Below are positions 1 to 12,200 of a stretch of 64,000 nt of DNA, piece by piece. The position numbers and the translations under genes are program-made. A model generated the notes under the pieces. It did no database searches. It had not been told where the DNA came from and was given only the letters and a program-made list of their open reading frames with translations. Source of the DNA: Enoplolaimus lenunculus (Eukaryota; Nematoda; Enoplea; Enoplida; Thoracostomopsidae); assembly GCA_030248215.1 (NCBI GenBank), contig JASANG010003262.1:124001-188000 (forward strand), written 5' to 3'. Each line of letters begins with the position of its first letter. Within the stretch, counting starts at the first letter, position 1.

Positions 1-60
1 TTAATACTCGACGAATGGGTTAACGCTCAACTCAACACCAATGTATGTGATTCGCAGTTT
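1..60 (+). pseudogene. Relic of an EGF-domain exon
   Basis: Bases 2-33 closely match the start of the intact EGF exon at 236 (shared core cgacgaatg.gttaac and caactcaa), but the first cysteine codon reads TGG (Trp). The match fades after about 50 bases and no splice donor follows. It is therefore probably a decayed partial copy of a neighbouring EGF exon of the receptor gene, left inside an intron. The window begins here, so a larger relic to the left cannot be excluded. Confidence 0.5.
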
Positions 61-235
61 TACGTTTTTTTTTCAAATAATACGTTCGATTCGGTCGTAC
101 GTACCTATAACTTTATTACAGAAAATTCCTATTTCCAAACAAACGATTTCGTGTCCCCATATTTGAAATTCATTTCCAAAAAGTTTTAGCTGTAAATTTT
201 CGAATTTAAACGTTTTAAATATATTTTTTTTTCAG

Positions 236-3200
236 TAATCGACGAATGTGTTAACCCGCAACTCAATCGTTGCTCTCGATTCGCATCGTGTATTGATCTT
301 GAACAAGGCTATCAGTGTCAATGCTTTGACGGGTACGTGGACAAAAGCCACGACGCTGTAAACGAACCAGGCCGTATTTGTGAACTGGTCACTCCGCCGC
401 CTCCCCCTCGAAGTCCTTGCCAAGATCCGGCCGCCAACGATTGCCATCGGTTTGCTCGATGCCGGACGACGTCCATAGATTCGTACACTTGCGAATGTAT
501 TCCAGGTTACAAGGATGCTGAAGGAACAAGGCCAGGCAGACAGTGTATACCAGGTAAATTGATTAATTTGGTAGAGAAACTAAAATTTAGAAATAAACTT
601 AAAACAAAATTAACAAATGAGATTTGGTTCGCAATTCAAAGCTACGCTGGTGCATTTACCACCGCTGAAATTATAAGCGTTTAGTGTTACGTAGCCGCGC
701 AGCACCGTATTTATAAAGAAACCAAAAGCGCTAAACGCTATTAATTTTTTGGTTTAAATACTTTCGTGCTTGAGCTGATAGCTTAGCAGATACATAGCAA
801 TTTTGTACAGGGTATATTTTGAAATTTTTTCAGTCTTGTCAACGTTTTCACAAAAAATACCTGGCTACAGTTTGTGGGATCCAAAATGAGTATTGTAATG
901 TTTTGTTTTTTTTTCAGTCTCATCAACCTGTGCTGATCCTGATTTGAACGATTGCCATCCGTATGCTGTATGCACTGCGCTTGGCGACAGTTCGTACGAA
1001 TGCCGGTGTCGGGAAGGCTGGCGTGATTTGAAACCACACAGGCCTGGTCGTGACTGCGAAGAAGGTACGTCATTAAAATAAGCGGATGTGGATTAGCACT
1101 TTAGTTTATTTTCGTTATCATCAAGCCAGTGTTTGCCAAAAAATGGTTGGATTTTGAAAATTTTGGCGTTATACTTCAAATTATAGTTGCTCATGAATGA
1201 TAAACTTATCACAGCTTTAGACAAAGTTTACGTATATATTAGACTGAAATCAGGTAGATTTAACTGGATGGTGTGCAGGTTACATAATTTCTCTTAGATA
1301 ACTTTTGCAATAGCTGATATACACGTTTGAGAACAAAATCCTGAAACTGATCGAGTATTCGAATTAAAAAAATATGAATAATAAAATTTGAATTTTTAGA
1401 CTTTATTTTTCTATTTTTTCATAATTTAAGAGAATTTTTTTGAGCTGTTTATATTTTTCAGAAGTCAACGAATGTTTGGACGCCGCGTTGAACGATTGCG
1501 ATGCAAATGCAATATGTGAAGATACACCCGACAGTTATACGTGCCGGTGTCGGCCTGGGTACAAAGACATTTCAACGAATAAGCGTCGTCGGCCTGGAAG
1601 ACAGTGCTTAGAACGTAAGCTTCTAGCTGTTATGCCATTTGAGTTAAAATTTCGACGGGCCTGTTTTCCAAAGGAAGCCATGGTGCCGCAGCTACCTTCT
1701 GAAAGGATTTTACTTTCTCTCTGGAAAATTTTAAACATTATTTTTAAGTCATCGAAAACCTTTGTATGCCCCCCTTGAAAATTGTTCAGCCCCCTCCCTA
1801 TCAAGGTGATCTGGCTACGGGCCTGAATTTTGAGTATTATACCTTATAGGCTCTGAATTAGTTGGCCGCGGCTTCCGACGTTTCAAAGCAGAGGGTCGTT
1901 GCCACAGTCAGAGTGTGTTAAAAATCATAACTCGGTCCATGGCCAAGGGATATGTCCGCAACATCAAATTACCCGTCGGCAGGCTCTGGGAAATTCTAGA
2001 TGTTCCACCTCGTCTCTCCAACTTTTCACACTGTGTCTGTGTTACTATTCTGTTGATCACTTAAAACAGAATATAATTAGCGTAGATTAAATCTTTAATT
2101 CAACCCATCTTATTTGTTAATGGTAAATTCGACGATTATTTTCATTATTCAAAATTTAAATTCAACTCCTGTTGGTACAAGACAGAACAGCTTTAATATT
2201 ACTAGCTAAGTAAATTTAGTACGTACGATCTAATAACGATTGACTTCAAGACATTCATTTTTAAAAGATTTGTCATTTGGTGAACCAATGTTCAACCGGA
2301 ATTCCTGTTCCGGCTGGAATTCCTGCAAAAATTCAATTCCTGTTCCTGTTCCTGTGTCTGCATTCAAAGATGCAGGAAGCGGAATTTTTGCGGTATTGTG
2401 ACAAATGATTCACAATCATTTAAATATTGGAAACTTTGTCTTTGAGAAATTTTTTATGTCAAAATTAGTGTTTTTGCACCCAGTTCAATTCTGTTACTAA
2501 ATTGTTCTTGATGTGTGTTTTCGCAAAACTTAATGATGAGATAGCTGAAAATTTCCTTAAGCCATTTTTGGCAAGTTTTGTAAAAAGCCCGACAATAATT
2601 CGGTGATGAAAATTATTCAAATTCCGCTTCCTGTTCCTGTTCCGGTTCCTGCATAAAAATTCAATTCCTGTTCCTGTTCCGGCAACTTTGAGTTCTTGTT
2701 GGAACCCTGGGTGAAACTTCATATTTTTGATGCAACGACACAACAGACAATCGTTAAAACATTTTATACCATCTTCAGCGGTATTTAAAATTATTTTTTT
2801 TCAATTTTAGTGGTGAATGAATGCGTCAGCCCACAATTGCACGATTGCAGCAGCGATGCATTGTGTAAAGACTTGAACGAAGGATATACGTGCGTGTGTC
2901 GTACCGGATTCATTGATAGCAATACCGATCATCCTGGTCGTGACTGTAAACAAGGTAAGCATTTTAAATTTAATTTGTGAATTTCATTTTTAATACTAAA
3001 TTTTAAAATTTTTACTATTTGACCCGGAACCGCAAAATGTTAAGACGCAACGCGATTTTAGTCACTCGGTTTGAGTAAAATCACCATAATATGAACCTGT
3101 TCATGCATAGTGATTGGTGGTTTGTTAAGACCCCGTGGTCGCCTATACAGGATAGAAGCCAGCTTACCTTGTTTGAGGGGAGCAAAAACATTTTCAGGAG

Positions 3201-6200
3201 AGGCATACAAGGGTTTTCGTCGATTTACAAGCAAGGTTGAAGATTTTCCACAGGGAGAAATATTTTCCATGTCGGAGTGGGCGGAGCCTCCTGGCCTCCC
3301 TTGGCCACGGGCCACCATCGGGAGCTCCGTCTCCAATGGAAATATGCGTTGCGGCTGGGGACAGCCTCTGCGTGTAACAAATACGCCAACCGGAGTGTTT
3401 TGCGCATTTCTTATTTCAGTAATTAACGAATGCCTTAATCCACAATTGAACGACTGTGATCGAAATGCGATCTGTGCTGATTTACCTGCCGGATATACGT
3501 GTCGGTGCCGAGACCGGTATCACGATGAATCGCCTCGGAGAAGGACAAAACCAGGACGGATATGTCGATGTAAGTTATAGCCAGTGTAAAGAACAGGGGC
3601 GAAGCAGTAGTATAAGCATATTCCTAAACCTAAGCCTATGCGTAAGGATACAGCTTATACCAAAAGCCTGAACCTCAGCTTAATCCGAAGCAAAAAATTA
3701 GTCTAATGCTTAAGCTGACTGTATGGCAGTTCTGCAGAACAACCGTTCGTCGTTGATCTCCACATGGATTTACGGTAGATACTCATAATAATATGTGTTG
3801 AAATATTTACATGTATATATGAAGGGCACATGGTGGGGCGTCCAGGTTTCTGGTGGGTCTATAAAAGCGTAGGTTTAGATTCTAGTTTACATTTTTTGCT
3901 TAGGTTTAGGCTTTAGTCTTAGGCTTAGGAACACACTTTTGCAACGCTTAGGCTTACTTAGGCTTAGGAATACGCTTAATCTACAGTTACGCCTTTTAAA
4001 GTAACATTGGCTATATGAGGTATGTTGTGTGTTGAGCACTTTAAATTGTCCAAATATGGTATTTGAAAAACAGTTGCCAAACACCTTGGCCCTTGTAAAC
4101 ATCATGGACGGAACATTATTCAGTGGGACATGAACTGAGTAAAGCGTAAGCTGTTGCTTAGGCTTAGATAAAACTTCATTCTTACGTTTAGGCTTAGGCT
4201 TAGGAATGTGCTTATACTACTGTTGCACTCTTGTTCTATATACTAACCAACACCTTTAATTGAAAGGTATCTAACCATGGTATTAACATAAAAGGTTAAA
4301 GCCCCTGTGGCTTCTTTGTTTTATTAATATACTTGAAAAAGGTGTGATAGCTATTTGACAACGTGTATTCTCGTACGGCCAGCATCTCGTTCGACGAACA
4401 CATAAATTTAATACGAAGTACTTTCTTTTATGAAGCGGCAGATGCGTAAATTTCTGAAAAAAATCAAGCAAAAACGCACATTTACAAGTTTTTTGAATGC
4501 CTGCTTTTCGCAAGCTCGCAATTACTTTTACGTATCCCTCGCATCAAACACTACAGAAAGTTAACCAATTGCTGTTGGCTGAATGAGCTGTTGGCAGAAC
4601 GAGAATAAAGCGTTTAAACGCGCGAGCTATGAAATCACATTTGTAATTTTTGTTTCAGTGGACGAATGTTCAAATCCAAGCTTCAACGATTGTGATCGAA
4701 ATGCAGTTTGTCAAGATACAGACGACACATACTTTTGTCATTGCCGCGAAGGTTACGCCGACGTTTCGTCTGATCCTACAAAACCTGGACGACAGTGTGT
4801 TGAAAGTAAACTATTTGATATTAAATTTCTTGTGAATTTCAGTAAAAAAATTTTGCTGAGTTTGTTCCAATTTCTCGCCCATGTATAGAACAGGGCCGGA
4901 TCGTTTTACGGATGGGCTATAATGAGTCAGTTTAAGCTTTAGAGGAATTTTTTTGCTTAGGCTTAGGCTTATGCTTAGGCTTACGTTTAAGCTTAGAAAT
5001 AGGCTCGTCAATACACTTAGGCTTAGGTTTAGGCTTAGGCTTAGTAATATGCTTATACTACTGTTCCGACCCTGGTCTATACATGGGCCCAATTTCTTAA
5101 ACCAACCGTTTGCAACAAAATGGTTGGTGTTTGAAAAATTTTAATTTTAATCCAACTTCGTCAAACATATAACACTTTAATTGTGTATTATTTGCTATTT
5201 TTTAATTGCTAATAATTTTTAAATTAGTTTTGCATTCGAAATACGTAATATAAAGAACAAATTACTTAACTTGGTATACTGTAATTATTTAGTCCTTATT
5301 TTTAAATTTATATTTGAGTTTTTAATTTTTTCAATTTTTACAAAAAATAAATTATATTTCAGTTCGACATCTTGACGAAACAACGTACAGCCCGTTGCCG
5401 ACTCAACCAACGAACGTAATTCCGTGTGGAATCACGTTGTGTCATCTGGATCTCGGTGAAGTTTGTATCGGCGGCGTGCGGTGCGCGTGTCCATTTGGCA
5501 AAAATCGAGCACGGGATGGAGAAGAATGTAGAGGTAGGTTCGAGTTTTTTGTGGGGGGGGGCACATTTTGATTGACAGTACTCAGCCAAAGACTCAACTG
5601 CAATGTGAGAAGTGCAGTGCGTTTTCTACGGACGTTTTTGATATTAAAATACACCACTAAGAAGATTTGTTTGCAAAATTTTCTAAACTGGTACCATAAG
5701 TTTCTGAACACCAATCATCAGTTTACTGATCTAACGCATATGGTAACTAGAGCCCGTATCGTCAAATGTGTGTGCAGCGCCTATTACCAGTTGGCAACAG
5801 GTCTTGTAACTTTCGACCCAGAAATTGGTGACGTTTGAAATTCAGCACATTTATTGTATTCGGTTTACTCTATTTCATTGCAAGTATTGAAATCTGCAAT
5901 TGCATCAGTTCGTTAGTTTCAAGACCCATTATACTAACTGGTGACAGGTGCTATATACATTTGAGAATATGGGCGTTTGACAGAGAACTAGTGAGAGTAG
6001 GTGATTCTGGCTTACTTGAAATACAATTTGCGACTGAAATTATTAGCCTTTTGCTGACAAGCATATTCTAACGAACTTACAATACACAGGTGCATATTTT
6101 TGACAGTGAGAGTTTGCAGTTGCAATTTGCGTGTGCAAGTTTTGTCTGAATAATGAATAGGGTACCTTAGTAAGTTTTAATTTATTTTCAGAGTCCATTT

Positions 6201-9200
6201 CGTTCACATTCCCGTTAATTGTCGCACGACGAAATGAAAAGCCTGAAATTTGGCTGCCTGCGTACTCAGATCAGACCAGCCCACGATTTTTAGAAATTAG
6301 TGACCGATTTAACGAAGGTGTAAGTTTCGACGCTTAAAAACAACTCCGATTATTGCCAGTTAAATTGAGTTCGACCAAAGTTCGAATTATAAACAAATTA
6401 CTGACTTTACAGTATCTCATTCAGTTCAATGATTGAGCAAGTCCTTCGAGTGTTTTCCACACTACTCCACGGGCAGTCGTGTCTTCCCAAATACAGATTT
6501 TCGGTCGCGACAATGGCCCATGTAAAGATCAGGGTCGGAACATTTTTCTGCGGGAATAGAAAAGAGTAAGCTTAAGCTTTAGACTAACTTTTTTGCTTGG
6601 CTTAGGCTTAGGCTAAAACTTAGGCTTAGCAATACGCTCATTCTAACGCTTAAGTTTAGGCTTAGGCCTAGGCTTAGGCTTAGGAATATGTTTATAATAC
6701 TGTTCCGCCACTGTTCTTTACATTGGCCGCGACAATTAAAACAGCTACTGGAGAAGCAAACTGTATGTCGTAATTATTGTGTTTTTTCTCTCAAAAATCG
6801 CTATTCATGTGTGTCAAGTTGCGCTGGCAATTTTTATCCCTTTCTCACACGAATATTTTCAGTTTCGTCTGAAATCTAATTTCAATCTAAGATACGAACC
6901 CCGGACTCTCCAGTGAATTGCGTAGAGTTGCTCATATCACAACGCGTGAACGGAATATTTTCTATTTCGTCTGAAATCTAGTTTCAACATAGGATAATAA
7001 CCCCGGACACTCCGGTGAATTGCGTTCAGTTGCTCATGGCATAATGTGACAAAAGAGTATTTTGACTTACGATTTATTTATTTATAGATTCGTGGAACAT
7101 TTGACGCGACACATATGCGACCGTATTTTATCACATCGGAAGTGATTGAAATTGTTCATCCGCATGCAGTCAATCGAAGCATCGAAAACGGACTTTGGTT
7201 CAATTATCGAGTATTTGTCACACCGGATCTGGACGGCCAAGCGGAACAAATATTTGACTCAATTTTACGAACGATTATTGATCGATTTGACTATTCTGTC
7301 GGCGGCACTGATCTGTATATTAACTTGTATCAGCCGAATCCGTTTAGTAAGTATGGTACTTGTTAACCAGGGCCGAAGCAGACAAGGGTGGGAGCTCCCA
7401 CAAACTTCAGGGTGGGGGCCCAAACTTGCGAGCGAAGCGGGAGAGAAGCCAGACGGTATTTTTAAACTTCGGCGGTTTTTGTTTTAATCGGTTAGGGTGA
7501 GGGGCCTTTGGGGTGGAGGCCCCATAAGTTGGGGGTATGGGGGTGGCTGCTCCGGCCCTGTTGTTAACAGAGTGCCACCCCCCACCCATACAATTTTCAA
7601 TCGTAGTTAATATTGTAAGTTGAGCAATACCATACAGAGTCCTTTACGAAAATTCTGTTGTGGAATCGGTGGGACATGAAAACCCACGACGTACACTTAT
7701 TCGCGTAATATTTTCGATTATGGTTGTATTTTTATTAAAAATTAAGCCCTATTCACACGTGCAAGATTTTGCTGCGAGATCATGCAGCTGTAAATTGCAC
7801 GCAACATTTGCATTTTTTCATCAGCAATGAGAACGCGGATGCAATAAATTCATTGAACTTGCATGGTTATTCACACATATGAACTAAATTGCCACCTTTG
7901 ATTTTTAATAAATTATTTGCCGCTGCAAGTTTTTCGAACGGGATTTCGGACACAACAACTTGCAAGTGCAAGTTGTAGCTGCAAGTTCTCGCAGCAAAAA
8001 CTTGCACGTTTGAATAGGGCTTTAACTTAATTTTTATATTTCCAATATTCAATTCATCGTTTATTTCAGAACAAGTATCGCTTGTAACTGGTCCAGAATG
8101 TGGTACAGGCTACTGTCGATCGGCGTTGAACGAAGTTTGCATTGCCAATCAATTTTGCCATTGTCAAGCCAGCTACGGCCGAAAAGATCCAAACGAGCCA
8201 TGTGTTTGTAAGTTGTCAAGCAAAGGATATTGTACCAAACTCCTTGGAATTAATCGTTTAGTTATCAAATCACACCCTTATCAAACAGTTATCGACAAGA
8301 CGGATCTAAAAACGTTGATCAGAGTAAACATGTTTACTGGTTCAATATTTTAAAAAAAATTTGTTTCTTTTTTTTAATTTCAGTAGTTCAAATGTAATTT
8401 TAAGAAAATTTTGTTTAGAAAAATTGCTGAACTCATCGCAATTTTAAACCTACTTCAAATCGGCCACATTGACGTCATCTAAAAATGACTACTCAAAATT
8501 AGCGTGCTGTCTGTTTGTGTAAAATATTTGACCCATGTTACTTTTAGGCTGTTCCGTCTTTCCCGCGCCTGTTTTCTCGCACGCTACGATAGACTAAGCT
8601 CAGGTTTCGAACTGATTTTTGCTTAGGCTTGGACTAAGATTTAGCATTAGTTTTAAACTTATCGTTTATGGTCGAACTTAGGCTTAGGCTTAGCATTATG
8701 CTTGGGTTACCTATTGTTGCAATCATTAAAATTAATATTTGTGAAAAATGTTTTTTTTAATATTTTTAGTGCTCGAAGGTTATCGACTATATCTACAAGT
8801 GATGCGTGAGAACGATTATGTGCTGAAATGGGGCCAAGATTACGCAAATCCGACGAGCGAAGAATACAAACGTATAACGAACCAATTTATGCAAGGAGTA
8901 AGTAAAAAATACAATAAGTACTTCACATGGCAGTAGCCAGAGGTGGGGGCGGCAACAGTGCTCAGCTCCCCTGGAAGAATTTTTCTCCCGTTGAAAAATT
9001 TTCAACCTTGCTTGTAAGACATCGAAACCCTTTGTAAGCCCGCCTAAGAATGGTATTTCACTGGAGTTATTTCGGTTCTTTTTAGTGTGAAATTCTAACT
9101 AAAATTGACGACTATGCTGCGATTACGAACTTTTATGGAATATATCTAACATCTATTCTAGCTTTGTGTGTGCCTATTAGGCTTAGTATTTCATTGGGAA

Positions 9201-12200
9201 TATGGTTTGCTGGTCGACCAGATATCGGTTGATGGGTAAGTAAAAAATAGTTAACCAAACCAAAGTTTAATAATGCGACAATATATTGCTTGATTCTGCT
9301 AGTAAAATGCTTGTGTTTGATGCTGTTTAATTATGTTTTATATTTATATTCAGATTCGAAACATTTATGATTCTGGTACACTCAAACCGTACTATATTTC
9401 AAACGAAATTGTTGAAGTAAAAGATCCGAAATTGGTATGTTCCATCTATTCGTGTACAGGCTTCTAATTAGGCATATGTACTTGTGATATATGAAGGCGT
9501 GGGTCGGGTGGGAAGGATCGGATGTTGCCTTCCCATGAGACAACCCACCCATTTGGGCCAAAAGCAGGACTAAAATCGGAAAATATACTTCTCTCGGCTT
9601 TAAAATTTTTAGCTCTAAAAAGTAAAAGTTCGTCAAATTTTTTCTGGTCTGCCATAGCGTAAAAATATGAAATAAAACATAAAAAATGGTTGAAATGATG
9701 TTAATTTTCTGGTTAAGTGTCATTTTTGTGGGGCACATGAGATACGCTTTTGACTCTTTTTTCGTCGGGATAAATCGCCAGCGAAGCGGGGGGGGTGGCA
9801 CGGCCATAGGCCCCGGTTTCATTTCTGTAGATTCCTATTGATTCAGCGACAAAACAGGGAACGTTAATCTTATTACCTCTCCTTTTATTCGAGTGACAGG
9901 ATGGGCTAAAATATATGCAACTTCACAGACGAGTCGCTTCGATGGGGATAGGTAAAACGAGATGTGAGCATTTCACATGATTTACAATCGGGATTTAAAT
10001 TATTCTAAAAAATCGAAATATTTCAAAACGTGTCCTGAGCCCAACCTTTGGCTACTCACCGATGAATATAAAATCTAATATTTTTTCAACAAACTAACTT
10101 AGAAATTTAAGCTTCGTCTGTTTCGTTATAACACAATTATTCAACAATACGATTCAAACTAAAATTCTCAAAATATCATTTCACAGAAAAATTTCACCAA
10201 AATTCTCAAAATATAAACTTACAGACAAATTTCACCAACTTATTTTTTTGTAAACTCGAAACTGCTACCATTACCCTGAAGCGAGACAATAGTTTTATAT
10301 TTTTAAAAATGCCTATACACAGCAGGTAATTAGAAATCGACTGAAAAAATTGTTTTGGTCAAAATGAAATATTTATTTTCAGGTCAACGGAACGTGGGAA
10401 GACGGTTTATTTTTCAATTTCACCGTTTACGTCCGCTCTGGTACCGTGTTCAACCCGGAAGTGTTGTGGACAGAACTTTGGAAAACTATCGTTCAAGATG
10501 GTTATAACGTTGGCGGAACCAACCTGTTTGTTAATCGGTTCCAGTATAACCCGTTTGGTAAGCCCAACCTTAAAACTCGATGCTTACTCAGGTATAATAC
10601 AACCAGCTTCGGGTCCATAAAGTTCCGAAGGGGAATCGGGTTGGCGACAGTTATGTAACGCAATTTGTACTGTGTGCTGTATATGTGCCAATTTTCTAAA
10701 TGAGGAATTGTAAGGTACGGACCTTGCGATTTTATCACAAAAAAATATCTGGCGTGGGCGTACACCTCACCCGACCTTCTCGGTGACCGCTAGTGAATGA
10801 CCGGTTGTGGTCTACACGGTGCCATTGCTGGGTACATTCTTGTTTACACAACATGTTTCTACTTCCATATCATTTAAACGCAACGCGTGCTGGATACATT
10901 CTTTTTTACGCAAAATATACATACTTATGTATTCTTATTCTCTTTTCGTGCAATCAACTGCGACAACAATAACAATTCTAGTTCGCATGTATAGTACCAT
11001 AGGGTGCAACCGGAATCCGGGTTCCGACGTTTCGACGTTTTTCATCTTTCGGTTGTGGTTCCGGTAAATTTTTAACGGAATTAAAAATTCCGGTAGAATT
11101 AAATTTAGCTTGTTTTTCAAATTTGCTAACTTTTAAGAAGTTTTTTTAAAGCCACTTGTTAAATAGTGACGATAAAAATGAAATAGATTTAACTAGTACA
11201 GTATATAAACCTTGACTATCTCCGAAATTAAACCGTCGAAGGTAGATTGCGATTGCATTGATGAAGAAAATCTAGAATCCAGCATATTAAGCGAATATCT
11301 GTCTTCGACTACTGTTATTCTACCAATAATACAGCAAAAAATAAAAATGTATTTTCGGTGGCATGTATTTTTCACTTTCCAGTTCCAGATCGGGTTCCGG
11401 TAACTATTTTTTTCCAAATTCCGGTTGCGGTAAATTTTAATTTCAGTTGCACGATGTTATATGAAATATTTTTCAAATTTTAGGAAAATGTATCGAAAAC
11501 GCGTGTCATACAAGTGCAATTTGTTACGATTTGACAACAACGTACGCGTGCCAATGCCCGAAAGGATGGCGTGATAGGGAACCAACCAAACCTGGACACG
11601 ATTGTTTGCCGTTAGAACGTAAGCTCAACGATTCGTTCAACTCATCTCAGCGAAATAATTGTAAAAAAAAATTTCATTAGTTTTTCTAAAAGTTGTATAT
11701 CCTGTTTTTGGACGCTGCTAAACTTTTTTCCCTATCTTTCCGATCCGAAAATATTTGTGATTCAATAAACATTTAAACATTTTGTCAATTTTTCTCAATA
11801 CCGTGACTATTGAGTGGCTGGCTGCAGGCGCCCACGCCAGACTTCCCATGCGGACATCTTTGCCTGTTGTCGGAAAATTCTATCGGCTGCATTGAAAGAA
11901 TTCTACGTAAAATTTTTTCAACAATTTACAAATCTTTTTGCCTCTCTAGTAACAATTCCTGGTTGTGAGTCTTGGTTATATTCTACCATTATCATTTCAG
12001 ACTACAATGAATGCGTGCGTCCGCAGGACAACAACTGTCATCCAGACGCAGTTTGTATTGACGAGCCACGGCTGTATCGATGTGAATGCAAACCAGGCTA
12101 TCGAGACGAAAACCCGACGCTTGCAGGGCGTGTTTGCACTCAAAGTAAGTCATTTTTAGTGCGTTGAATCCACAACGTAAACGGCTGCAGTTTTATTTAG

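Larger units (their letters stand above)
236..5533 (+). other. EGF array of the receptor (8 domains, exons 1-7 in window)
   Basis: The first exon holds two EGF-like domains joined by a short proline run; the six following exons hold one each. Repeating features are an NEC start, two to four asparagine/aspartate residues around NDCD, GYxCxC, and a PGRxC end before the next domain. Exons 2-6 are 144-153 nt and every intron in this block is in phase 1, the classic module for exon shuffling and domain duplication. The domain in exon 5363-5533 differs: it has a threonine/proline leader, six cysteines and no NEC start, and it sits directly before the first SEA domain. Confidence 0.85.
6192..10557 (+). 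other. SEA - EGF - SEA block of the receptor
   Basis: SEA 1 is encoded by 6192-6319 and 7088-7346, an EGF-like domain by 8070-8207, and SEA 2 by 8770-8897, 9354-9434 and 10383-10557. Both SEA domains end with a shared VGGT(D/N)L(Y/F)(I/V)N stretch followed by NPF, and both have a phase 0 intron after a conserved glycine (FNEG, FMQG). The self-cleaving SEA motif of mucins (GSVVV) is not seen, so cleavage is doubtful. Two SEA domains separated by one EGF close to the membrane match the known layout of MUA-3 and MUP-4. Confidence 0.85.
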
